This document shows positions 7,183 to 15,521 of a DNA stretch of 47,840 nt, one piece after another; position 1 is the stretch's first letter, and every line of letters starts with the position of its first letter. Where the stretch lies: NCBI RefSeq assembly GCF_001644015.1, contig NZ_LUUI01000149.1, positions 1-47,840 of the forward strand. The letters run 5' to 3'. Below the pieces are notes generated by a model, which saw nothing but the letters and a program-made list of their open reading frames with translations, had not been told where the DNA came from and searched no databases. The position numbers and the translations under genes are program-made. The stretch is from Methylomonas lenta (GTDB lineage: Bacteria > Pseudomonadota > Gammaproteobacteria > Methylococcales > Methylomonadaceae).

Positions 7183-8689
7183 AGCCTTAATGGTGCAAGG
7201 CACCACCTCCGACGCAGGCAAAAGTACTTTGGTGACCGCATTGTGTCGGCATTATCATCGGCAAGGTGTCAGTGTCGCCCCCTTCAAGCCACAAAACATG
7301 GCCCTGAATAGCGCAGTAACGCTTGATGGCGGTGAAATCGGTCGTGCCCAAGCCGTGCAAGCGGCCGCTTGTGGTTTGCCCGCACACAGTGACATGAATC
7401 CGGTTTTGTTAAAACCCAATACCGATACCACTGCACAGGTCATTATTCACGGTCAGGTGTTACAAAATCAGTCGGCGGTGCAATATCACGATTATAAAAA
7501 AGTCGCCAAACAAGCGGTACTTGAGTCCTGGCAGCGTTTGACTGCTCGCTATCAAACCGTGATTGTCGAAGGTGCTGGCAGCCCGGCTGAAATCAATTTG
7601 CGCGCGGGTGATATCGCCAATATGGGTTTTGCTGAAGCAGTGGATTGCCCGGTGATATTAATTGCCGATATCGACAGAGGTGGTGTGTTTGCCCATATCG
7701 TCGGCACTTTGGCTTTGCTTTCCGCCTCCGAACAACAACGTGTGATTGGTTTTGTCATCAACCGATTTCGCGGCGACATAGCGCTGTTACAACCGGGCCT
7801 GGATTGGCTGGAATCTGAAACAGGCAAACCCGTATTAGCGGTACTACCTTATCTGCACGATTTGTATTTGGAGGCGGAAGACGCCCTCTGCAGTCGACAC
7901 GCCGTTAGTAGTAGCAAAACAGCATTTACTATTGTGGTCCCGCATTTACCCAGTTTCAGTAATCACACCGATTTCGACCCCTTGCAATTGCATCCCGGTG
8001 TACAGGTGGTATTTGCCAAAAGCCCGGAACATATCGATGGCGCAGATTTGGTTATTTTGCCCGGCAGCAAGTCGGTGCGTAGCGATTTAGCACGCCTCAA
8101 GCAGCAAGGCTGGGAAAGCTTTATTCATCGACATTTGCGTTATGGCGGCAAACTATTAGGCATTTGCGGCGGCTTTCAAATGTTGGGTTCCGCGATACAC
8201 GATCCACATGGGCTGGAAGGCGAGCCCGGCAGCGCTGAAGGTCTGAATTTACTAACATTTGAAACCACACTGCAAACCCACAAACGTTTAAGACAAATGA
8301 GCGGATTTTTTGCCCATCAATCGGTGCCGGTGGCTGGCTATGAAATTCACATGGGTATCAGTCAAGGACCGGCCTTGAACCGACCGCTATTTAATTTGGC
8401 CAGCGAGGACGACGGCGCAATATCGTTGGATAATCAGGTGGCTGGCAGCTATCTGCACGGCTTGTTTGATGTGCCGGCTGCTTGTGATGCTTTATTGAAT
8501 TGGGCCGGCTATCAGCAGCAGCATGCGGTGGATTTTAATGCGTTACGAGAATCCGGTATTGATCGAATTACTGACAGTTGGGCAGAGCATTGTGATTTTG
8601 CCAAGCTGGATCAGGCCTTAAGGCAGTTTTATCGCCAAAGTGATGAGCGCACTGCTTTGAGTACAGCTTTGAATGACTTTTCTTCATAA
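7172..8689 (+). CDS. cobQ: Cobyric acid synthase (adenosylcobyrate a,c,d,g-amidases)
   Basis: Uses glutamine and ATP to amidate four carboxylates of adenosylcobyrinate a,c-diamide. The protein (505 residues from ATG 7172) has an N-terminal dethiobiotin-synthetase-like domain with the P-loop region [10 protein letters not shown] (residues 9-18), and a C-terminal class I glutamine amidotransferase domain with nucleophile Cys in [12 protein letters not shown] and the His in SYLHGLF. I reject the longer frame from 7055 because it lies in bluB and adds no family sequence. It ends 15 bp from the convergent diguanylate-cyclase gene, with no terminator visible between them. Confidence 0.95.
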   Translation: MTPKALMVQGTTSDAGKSTLVTALCRHYHRQGVSVAPFKPQNMALNSAVTLDGGEIGRAQAVQAAACGLPAHSDMNPVLLKPNTDTTAQVIIHGQVLQNQSAVQYHDYKKVAKQAVLESWQRLTARYQTVIVEGAGSPAEINLRAGDIANMGFAEAVDCPVILIADIDRGGVFAHIVGTLALLSASEQQRVIGFVINRFRGDIALLQPGLDWLESETGKPVLAVLPYLHDLYLEAEDALCSRHAVSSSKTAFTIVVPHLPSFSNHTDFDPLQLHPGVQVVFAKSPEHIDGADLVILPGSKSVRSDLARLKQQGWESFIHRHLRYGGKLLGICGGFQMLGSAIHDPHGLEGEPGSAEGLNLLTFETTLQTHKRLRQMSGFFAHQSVPVAGYEIHMGISQGPALNRPLFNLASEDDGAISLDNQVAGSYLHGLFDVPAACDALLNWAGYQQQHAVDFNALRESGIDRITDSWAEHCDFAKLDQALRQFYRQSDERTALSTALNDFSS

Positions 8690-8704
8690 GCTCTATGACT
8701 AAAA

Positions 8705-11700
8705 TCAGTCTTGCCCAACTTGTTTAGATTCAGCCAAACGTTTATTTTCCGATTTTGCATCATAGTCCGAGTTTAAGATGCCTTGGCTGATTAAATCTTG
8801 GTATATCCGATAACAATTGCGTCCGGCATGTTTGGCCTGATACATGGCTTGGTCGGCATGTCGCAATAAAATATCGGTGTCTACATTATCCTGCGGATAA
8901 AGCGTTAGTCCACTACTGGCACTGATCCAGATCGGGTGATCACTCAAGTTGAATGGTTCAGCCAAAGTTTGATGGATACGCCTTAAGGTCTCATCGCATT
9001 GGGGTTGCGATTGTAGGTCTTGCAACAGTAAAGCAAACTCATCGCCGCCCAGTCGACAGATGGTGTCACATTCACGTAGATTAAGTTTGATGCGCGTTGC
9101 AACTTGAACCAGCAACTCATCACCCACGTCATGACCAAAATTATCATTGACCGGTTTGAACCCATCCAAATCCAGGTAGCAAATCGCTAAAGAATTACCG
9201 GTACGTTTGCTATGGGCAATGGCCTGAGAAAAACGATCGGCAAACAGCACCCGATTGGGTAGACCGGTAAGCGGATCATAATGGGCCAAATATTCCAGTT
9301 TTTGCTGATGCATTTTACTTTCAGTAATATCGGAAAATAAACCGATATAGTTGGAGCACTGATTTTTTTCATCTCGCACTGCAGAGATGGTTAACAGTTG
9401 GGCATTTACTTCACCGCTTTTATGCCGATTCCAGATTTCCCCCTGCCAATGGCCTTTCAATGTCAAAGTTTCCCATAGTTTGATGTAATAATCAGCATCT
9501 TGTCGGTCCGATTTAAGAAACTTGGGGTTTTGGCCAATGATCTCGTCATGACTATAGCCGGTAAGTTGGGTAAATGCTGCATTGACATCCAGAATTCGTG
9601 CCTTGGCATCAGTGATCATGATGCCCTCATGCGCATCAGAAAAAACCCTGGCGGACAACTTGAGCTTTTCTTCGGCTTGTTTGCGTTCACTAATATCCTG
9701 AACCACACCCAGCATACGCACCGACTTGCCTTTTTCATTGCGCTCTACCTGACCGATAGAGCGCATCCAACATTGTCTTCCGCTAACATTGATGCGATAT
9801 TCAACGTCAAATTTATCGCCCTGTTTGATGTGTTTCCTTAGCGCATCGATAACCATGGGCCGGTCTTCTTTGCAGACAGATGCCAAAAAGTGAGCCCATT
9901 TAGGGTTTTCAGTTTTCGGAAAACCAAAACCGTTATTAACAATTTCTGACCAGGTCCGACGGTTATTCACCAAATCAAACTCCCAAGTCACAATATCTGC
10001 ATAATTTTGACTCACCCGCAGTTTCTCTTCGCTGGCTTTGAGTGCCAATTCGTGTTGTTTACGTTGACTGATATCCTGTAATAACAAAACAAACTGGTTG
10101 GGGCCTGCCTGATAACTGTCTGCTTCCAACCATCGGTTTACGGCTTGACAGTAGATCTCATAACTTAGCGGTTGTTTGCTGTGTTCGATTTCAGCGAAGT
10201 GTTTGATGGTGCCTTGCAAGCCAGGGAGAGGAATGCGTGAAGATCGCTTGCCCACACAAGTATTCGTATCGATGCCAATTATTTTCTCGAAAGCGGGATT
10301 AATCGCCAGGTAACGGGAATCGATGATTTGACCTTTTGCGTTGCGGATAGCTTCGTGCAAGGCAAAGCCCAACGACATATTGCTATACAGCAGGGCTAAT
10401 TCGGCTTCACTAAGTCGGCGGGCCTTGATTTCCCGACGCAACCTAAACACCCAATAGCCCACTAACAACAAAAGGAGTATTGCCACAGCCACGTACTTAG
10501 CCAATGTATCTAAGCTGATGCCAGGATTCACTGTCAGGCCCATCCAGCGATTTATCATACTGTCGCGTTGGGCTTGTGGAATGCTGTCCAGGGTTTTTTG
10601 CAAAATAGTCAGTAATTCCGGGTGCTGTTTGGCTACTGCAAAACGGGTATCGCTTTGATATCCGCTTTGCCCGGAGAAGCCCAGATTAGTAAAGCCTTGT
10701 TGCTTGATAATGAAACTGGCAGAAGCAGCATCACCGATATATGCATCAACTTTACCTTCTGTAACCAAGCTGAGAGCAGCTTGCACTGAATCCACGGCGA
10801 TAGTTTTAATTTTAGGATATTCGCGATCTAACAATTCCTGAATAAAATAGCCTTTGACCACAGAAACCGTACGCCCGGCCAACAGACTTAGCGAACCGAG
10901 ATACCCCAATCGATTATCAGCGATGATTACAGTCGGCGTGCTGACGTAAGGTGGACTGAAATTTAAATACTGCTGTCTATCGGGCGTATTAACAGCTGCA
11001 GCAATCATATCCAGCTCGGCGTGCTTGGCCATATCAAGTATCTGATACCAAGGCCTATCTTTGATGATTTCAAATTTAACACCCAGCTTACTTTCGATCA
11101 AATACAAATGCTCTGCAACCAAGCCCACATAATGACCACGCTGATCAATCCATTCATAAGGGGCAAAATCGCGATCAATACCCACCCGGATGGTTGGATG
11201 TGCAAGCAACCAGTTACGCTCTGCTGTGGTTAGGTTTAACTCTGGTTTAGTGTTGAAGATAAAAGCTGCTAACTTTTCGTCTGAAACCCGCGGCGCCAAC
11301 TTTAGATCGGCATAGATTTGGGCCACACGCCGAAGACGACTGACTTCGATTTGTCCGATTGGGATGCTGTCCGGCATGACCAGCTTACGGGTTTCCTGTG
11401 CTTCAAAGCGCAGTTGTGACAGGCTGCGTTTGCTGTGATATTGATTGATGATGAGTTGTATAATTTCTTCGCTATGATCCAGCGCGTATTGCCAACCTTT
11501 AATGGATGCGCGTCGAAAACGCTCAGCCCGACCGGGATGCTGTATTAGCTCGGTTTTACTGGTAAACAGCAGGTCACCATAAAAATCAATTCCATAGTTT
11601 TGCGGGTTGATGAGGTTGACTTTGATCTTGCGCTGTTGAAACTCAAACGGCTTGTCAGTCAGATAACCAGACATTACGTCCACTTTGTCGCCGATCAGGT

Positions 11701-12223
11701 CTTCAATATTGAAAGATTCGGCTACCAGAATATAACGATTTTCATTGAGACCCGCTTCAGTCAGCAGCGCACGAACTGGCGCGTTATTTTCGCCGATCGC
11801 ATCGTACATGATCAGCTTGCCAGCCATTTCATAAGGGCTGATGATGCCGGATGATTGTTTGCTGAAGAAGACTAAAGCATCGTGCTGAAAAATTGCAGCC
11901 AATGCCACCAAGGCATCTCCATTGAGATAATGGGCGATGATGCCAGAATCACCTATGCCGAAGTTGATTTTACCGTCCAGAATTTGTTGGATAAAATCTT
12001 GTCCGGGTTGACGTTCTTTGATCTCGACATCCAAGCCTTCTTCGGCATAGTAGCCTTGCGCCTGTGCCGCATAATAACCAGCAAACTGAAACTGATGGAA
12101 AAACTTTAATTGTAGACTGACGTGCTGCAGATTTTGGCTATGTTCGCGGCTGGAGGCCTGTAGTGGAAAGCTTAGCAAGAGGGCAACCAGTGCTGCCAAA
12201 ACAAAGAGAGATTGCTTAATCAT
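8705..12223 (-). CDS. Membrane sensor diguanylate cyclase: NMT1/THI5-like + SBP_bac_3 + PAS x3 + GGDEF
   Basis: A 1172-residue one-protein signalling chain. Order: signal peptide (1-23); NMT1/SsuA-type periplasmic binding module (about 35-260, LKFFHQFQFAGYYAAQAQGYY); family-3 solute-binding module (about 340-560, IRVGIDRDFAPYEW); one membrane helix (about 573-592); PAS-like region (about 610-720); PAS-PAC (about 735-855, ending SERKQAEE); PAS-PAC (about 860-970); GGDEF domain to the C-terminus. The active-site GGDEF (about 1059-1063) is intact and preceded by an RxxD inhibitory I-site (RECD). There is no EAL domain. It should make c-di-GMP in response to a periplasmic small molecule, possibly a thiamine-pyrimidine-like or amino-acid-like ligand, and cytosolic PAS inputs. 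AAAGGG precedes the ATG. Confidence 0.9.
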   Translation of the reverse strand: MIKQSLFVLAALVALLLSFPLQASSREHSQNLQHVSLQLKFFHQFQFAGYYAAQAQGYYAEEGLDVEIKERQPGQDFIQQILDGKINFGIGDSGIIAHYLNGDALVALAAIFQHDALVFFSKQSSGIISPYEMAGKLIMYDAIGENNAPVRALLTEAGLNENRYILVAESFNIEDLIGDKVDVMSGYLTDKPFEFQQRKIKVNLINPQNYGIDFYGDLLFTSKTELIQHPGRAERFRRASIKGWQYALDHSEEIIQLIINQYHSKRSLSQLRFEAQETRKLVMPDSIPIGQIEVSRLRRVAQIYADLKLAPRVSDEKLAAFIFNTKPELNLTTAERNWLLAHPTIRVGIDRDFAPYEWIDQRGHYVGLVAEHLYLIESKLGVKFEIIKDRPWYQILDMAKHAELDMIAAAVNTPDRQQYLNFSPPYVSTPTVIIADNRLGYLGSLSLLAGRTVSVVKGYFIQELLDREYPKIKTIAVDSVQAALSLVTEGKVDAYIGDAASASFIIKQQGFTNLGFSGQSGYQSDTRFAVAKQHPELLTILQKTLDSIPQAQRDSMINRWMGLTVNPGISLDTLAKYVAVAILLLLLVGYWVFRLRREIKARRLSEAELALLYSNMSLGFALHEAIRNAKGQIIDSRYLAINPAFEKIIGIDTNTCVGKRSSRIPLPGLQGTIKHFAEIEHSKQPLSYEIYCQAVNRWLEADSYQAGPNQFVLLLQDISQRKQHELALKASEEKLRVSQNYADIVTWEFDLVNNRRTWSEIVNNGFGFPKTENPKWAHFLASVCKEDRPMVIDALRKHIKQGDKFDVEYRINVSGRQCWMRSIGQVERNEKGKSVRMLGVVQDISERKQAEEKLKLSARVFSDAHEGIMITDAKARILDVNAAFTQLTGYSHDEIIGQNPKFLKSDRQDADYYIKLWETLTLKGHWQGEIWNRHKSGEVNAQLLTISAVRDEKNQCSNYIGLFSDITESKMHQQKLEYLAHYDPLTGLPNRVLFADRFSQAIAHSKRTGNSLAICYLDLDGFKPVNDNFGHDVGDELLVQVATRIKLNLRECDTICRLGGDEFALLLQDLQSQPQCDETLRRIHQTLAEPFNLSDHPIWISASSGLTLYPQDNVDTDILLRHADQAMYQAKHAGRNCYRIYQDLISQGILNSDYDAKSENKRLAESKQVGQD

Positions 12224-12311
12224 CGAAGCCCTTTCGATATCACGTAAAAACGTTCACCATCAAGGGGCATTCTACATGGAATCGTGCTTAATGTTAGTGC
12301 GGTATTTTAAG

Positions 12312-12396
12312 TTTAGGGTTTGGTTTGGAATAACGTCCCGAATTGAAATCCGCATGAAAAATATCGTCGTTCCGGTATAGATTGCCGGCATGACGT
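12312..12396. repeat. Dispersed intergenic repeat, copy A
   Basis: About 85 bp closely resembling 25813-25900 in the same orientation; by eye 33 of the first 37 bases agree, then less in the middle, and GATTGCCGG is shared near the end. ACGTC (12333-12337) pairs with GACGT (12392-12396) near the ends. It lies 65 bp downstream of the TPR gene's stop. No coding frame. Confidence 0.6.
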
Positions 12397-12460
12397 GCTT
12401 GGATAGCGAGAAGTTATTTGTGACCAAACCCTTAGTGGGTGCAATTTTATGAATATCCAT

Positions 12461-13156
12461 TTATTCAGAGCCGATTGAAGCCGTGGTAAACAAGGCCTGA
12501 AATCTACTTTTTTCCGCGTTTGATTTTCTTTGCTGGGCGTGGTTAAGCGCCAGCTTGGCTTCATTTTGTAATTGTGTATCGGCATATACTTGCATTTTAC
12601 GCACCGGTGCTTCGGCAGCTTTTTGAAAAAATGCTTCCGCTTCTGCTGTACGGTCCTGACGGAATAAAAAATCGGCGTAAAAATAATTGGCATCAATACC
12701 GTCGGGATTAATCTCCAAGCTGGATTTTAAGTACTCTTCAGCCATTTCATCGTCACCAAACGATACCGGCCAGCCTGGCAGCATGTAATACAAAGTACCC
12801 AGAGCGACATAAGCACTACCGTCCAGGGCTTTGGGGTTGATTTTGATAGCAGCTTCCAACAAATCCTTGGCATTTTTCAAATTGGACAACGCCGTTAAAG
12901 ATGACTCAAACGCTGCATTGGTTGCCAAAATTGTAGCCAGCCAAATTTTGGCTTCTGCGGCACTGGGATAACGCTTAACCAACAATGCAGCTTGCTCCAA
13001 TAATTTTGGATAGGTTTGTTTTTGACCTGCTTCGTCGGCTTGATAGTAAGCGTTGGCCCAGTCGTTTTCCAGACTTACAATTGAGGCATTTAGCTCGGAT
13101 GCCATCAACGGGACAGTAAAAAGTAACAAAAAAACAACAAATGTGGCTCTATTCAT
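12461..13156 (-). CDS. Periplasmic TPR-repeat protein
   Basis: A 231-residue protein with a clear signal peptide (MNRATFVVFLLLFTVPLMA, cleavage after about residue 19). The mature part is helical with TPR-like repeats: about 50-80 (ALLVKRYPSAAEAKIWLA), about 92-125 (AKDLLEAAIKINPKALDGSA) and about 140-185 (AEEYLKSSLEINPDGIDANY, AEAFFQKAAEAP). Such proteins are interaction scaffolds; the partner is unknown. It stands alone, with gaps of 237 and 297 bp on its two sides. Confidence 0.75.
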   Translation of the reverse strand: MNRATFVVFLLLFTVPLMASELNASIVSLENDWANAYYQADEAGQKQTYPKLLEQAALLVKRYPSAAEAKIWLATILATNAAFESSLTALSNLKNAKDLLEAAIKINPKALDGSAYVALGTLYYMLPGWPVSFGDDEMAEEYLKSSLEINPDGIDANYFYADFLFRQDRTAEAEAFFQKAAEAPVRKMQVYADTQLQNEAKLALNHAQQRKSNAEKSRFQALFTTASIGSE

Positions 13157-13309
13157 ACAGAAAATATAATCGATTGCGGATCATATTTCAATATGCAGGC
13201 TAAATTATTGTTATTTAGCAACTATCGTTAACTCAGGCAGCTGCCGATAAAGGCCATTCAGAAGCATATTTTAGTTGCTAGCTTGCAATTAGTGCTTACA
13301 TGACTGATC

Positions 13310-13322
13310 GCCTCGACGAGGC
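13310..13322. promoter_or_regulatory. Small palindrome upstream of the chemoreceptor promoter
   Basis: GCCTC (13310-13314) and GAGGC (13318-13322) form a compact inverted repeat 20 bp upstream of the sigma-28-type -35 element. It could be an operator or a short hairpin; nothing else supports a role. Confidence 0.25.
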
Positions 13323-13342
13323 ATCTGTTGTTACAATTTTGT

Positions 13343-13369
13343 TTAAGTTTTGAAACCCTATGCCGAAAA
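13343..13369 (+). promoter_or_regulatory. Sigma-28 (FliA) promoter for the PAS/chemoreceptor pair
   Basis: TTAAGTTT (13343-13350), an 11-nt spacer and GCCGAAAA (13362-13369) match the FliA consensus TAAAGTTT-N11-GCCGATAA at 7 of 8 positions in each box. It lies 84 bp upstream of the first ATG, and a FliA gene is present in this window. Flagellar class-III chemoreceptor genes are the usual targets of such promoters. Confidence 0.72.
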
Positions 13370-13453
13370 CTCATCAAATAAAACCTTTTGATTGAGTATT
13401 CTTGTAAAAAAGGCCTAGAATTTAGTCACTGATTTTTTAACAAGGCGTGGACC

Positions 13454-13999
13454 ATGAAACCTGTTATAACTCCTAGCAATAGGGAAAGAAAAATAGCCGA
13501 TGATGATTTCATCGTTTCCAAAACAGATGCCTCCGGTCGAATTACTTATGCCAACCGCATTTTTATGGAAATAGCCGGCTTTCCCGAATATGAATTGTTA
13601 GGTGTACAACACAACATTATTCGACATCCTGACATGCCGCGCGGCGTTTTTCGTTTTATGTGGAATACCCTGAAAGCAGGTGACGAATTTTTTGGTTTTG
13701 CAAAAAATCTGTGTGCGGATGGCAGTTTTTACTGGGTATTTGCCAACATTACACCGGATTACGATAGGGATGGTAAATTGCAAGGCTATTATTCTGTGCG
13801 TAGAAATCCACCCCGTTCGGCTATAGAAGCAATAACCCCTATTTATCAAGAGATGATGTCGATTGAAAAAACCAGTTCCGTAAGAGAAGCTCCCGATAAA
13901 TCCCTCGCCTACCTTTTTGACGTTGTTAACCAAAGCGGGCTTAGAACCTACAATAATTTGGTGCTAACACTATACAAACCCAACGGAGTGTTTCAATGA
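13454..13999 (+). CDS. Aer-like PAS-domain protein (soluble, no signalling domain)
   Basis: A 181-residue protein whose residues about 15-125 are an Aer-type PAS domain ([20 protein letters not shown], then [21 protein letters not shown]). In Aer this domain binds FAD and senses redox or oxygen status. There is no membrane span, HAMP or methyl-accepting domain; the remaining about 50 residues end at a TGA that overlaps the start of the next gene (ATGA). This pair looks like an Aer receptor divided between two polypeptides, the PAS sensor and the membrane/signalling part. Expression should be FliA-dependent. Flavin binding is inferred, not seen. Confidence 0.85.
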   Translation: MKPVITPSNRERKIADDDFIVSKTDASGRITYANRIFMEIAGFPEYELLGVQHNIIRHPDMPRGVFRFMWNTLKAGDEFFGFAKNLCADGSFYWVFANITPDYDRDGKLQGYYSVRRNPPRSAIEAITPIYQEMMSIEKTSSVREAPDKSLAYLFDVVNQSGLRTYNNLVLTLYKPNGVFQ

Positions 14000-15477
14000 A
14001 ATCAATGCAAAAGGGTAACGCCAATATCCCGTTCCTAAAAACCCGAGTAACTTATGCAGTAACAGGTATTATATTCTTCTCGGCTGCCTTATTTGCTTTC
14101 ACATTCCTGCATGTGGGTTTTTCCTGGTTGGCATTGGGCTTGACTATCCCATTCCCTGCGTTTGCCTATTCAATCTGGACTACGACCAGAAAAAATTTGG
14201 ATGTGCTTCAGCGCATGGAAGAAGTGTTGGTGCTTACCAATCGCGGTGAACTCTACCACCGCGTTACCGGCACAAGAGGCCTGGGCGAAGTTGGCAAAGT
14301 AGCCTGGGAACTGAATGAATCCCTGGATATCATAGAATCCTATTTTAAAGAGATTAACACCTGCTTCAGTGAAGCGGGCAAAGGCAATCACGATCGCTTT
14401 GCCTTGGGCGATGGCCTTCCTGGCGTATTAAAACAGTCTGCTAACAACATGAATCTTGCCTTGCAGCACATGCATGACAATGAAAGACTGATGGTGAAAA
14501 GACGTTTGTCTGCCGGTTTACATAACTTGAATACCTCTAACTTGTCCGGTAACTTAAAAACCAGCCAAAGCGACTTGATTAACATTACCGAACAGTTGCA
14601 AAAGGTAGAGTCCATTACCTTGGAAACGGGCAGTAATGCCGATGCCAGCCTACGTACTGTTCAGCTCATCAGTTCATCATTGACGAATATCAACGACAAT
14701 GTACATTCAGTATCGGACGTGATCGCTGCTTTGATTAGCGATAGCAAAAAAATCACAGAATCACTGTCTATGATTACCGGCATTGCCGACCAAACCAATC
14801 TGCTGGCTTTAAATGCCTCCATTGAAGCCGCCAGGGCTGGCGAACATGGTCGCGGTTTTGCTGTGGTGGCAGATGAAGTGAAAAACTTGTCTGAACACAC
14901 AAAAAATGCAGCGCTAGAGGTGTCAAAAACTCTAAAAGCCTTTAATAAACGTGTGGAACAAATGCACACTGAAGCTGAATCTTCTGCGAGCCTATCACAA
15001 GAAGTTATGGAGCAAGTCAGCTCGTTTCATCATCAGTTTTCCAGCCTTTCAAAATCAGCTAAAGCATCGATTGGCTACATTTCATATGCCAAAGACAAAT
15101 CCTTTGGCCTGTTGACCAAGCTTGATCACATTATTTACAAACAAAACGGCTATATTGCGATTGAAAATCCGAATGAATGTGCACAACATCAGGCAATCAC
15201 GGTTGATAATCATAACTGCCGGTTGGGTAAATGGTATTACGATGGCATCGGTTACGAAAAATTCCGCACTACAACAGCCTATAGTGCTTTGGAAGTACCT
15301 CATCAGACCGTGCATTCAACCACTCAATTGGCTTACGCAATATCCCGAGAGGATTGGATTAACGACCCTCAAAAATTAGATGCCATAATCAAACAAATGC
15401 AATTTTCCGAACAGGCTAGCACTCTGGTTATGCAACAAATCGATGAAATGGTAGAAGAAAAGAATCGTAATGTTTAA
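13996..15477 (+). CDS. Methyl-accepting chemotaxis protein with C-terminal CZB zinc-binding domain
   Basis: A 493-residue chemoreceptor. Two closely spaced hydrophobic segments (about 18-40 and 43-58) form a membrane hairpin with no sizeable periplasmic domain; a HAMP-like region (about 60-160) and the coiled-coil signalling domain follow. Its hairpin tip reads [19 protein letters not shown] then [17 protein letters not shown] (about 257-291). Residues about 375-445 are a CZB domain: [12 protein letters not shown] and later EVPHQTVHS carry the His/Cys zinc ligands known from CZB receptors that sense zinc, hypochlorous acid or pH. CGGAG precedes the ATG by 7 nt. It overlaps the PAS gene by 4 bp. 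Lacking its own sensor ectodomain, it presumably takes input from that PAS protein. Confidence 0.9.
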   Translation: MKSMQKGNANIPFLKTRVTYAVTGIIFFSAALFAFTFLHVGFSWLALGLTIPFPAFAYSIWTTTRKNLDVLQRMEEVLVLTNRGELYHRVTGTRGLGEVGKVAWELNESLDIIESYFKEINTCFSEAGKGNHDRFALGDGLPGVLKQSANNMNLALQHMHDNERLMVKRRLSAGLHNLNTSNLSGNLKTSQSDLINITEQLQKVESITLETGSNADASLRTVQLISSSLTNINDNVHSVSDVIAALISDSKKITESLSMITGIADQTNLLALNASIEAARAGEHGRGFAVVADEVKNLSEHTKNAALEVSKTLKAFNKRVEQMHTEAESSASLSQEVMEQVSSFHHQFSSLSKSAKASIGYISYAKDKSFGLLTKLDHIIYKQNGYIAIENPNECAQHQAITVDNHNCRLGKWYYDGIGYEKFRTTTAYSALEVPHQTVHSTTQLAYAISREDWINDPQKLDAIIKQMQFSEQASTLVMQQIDEMVEEKNRNV

Positions 15478-15482
15478 GACTT

Positions 15483-15513
15483 TACCCGGATAGCGGCCTA
15501 CACTATCCGGGTA
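15483..15513. terminator. Hairpin between convergent genes
   Basis: ACCCGGATAG (15484-15493) and CTATCCGGGT (15503-15512), extendable by one T-A pair, form a perfect stem with a 9-nt loop, 6 bp after the chemoreceptor stop and 9 bp before the end of the convergent gene. It lacks a T-run on either strand but is well placed as a bidirectional transcript end. Confidence 0.6.
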
Positions 15514-15521
15514 CAACTTGA

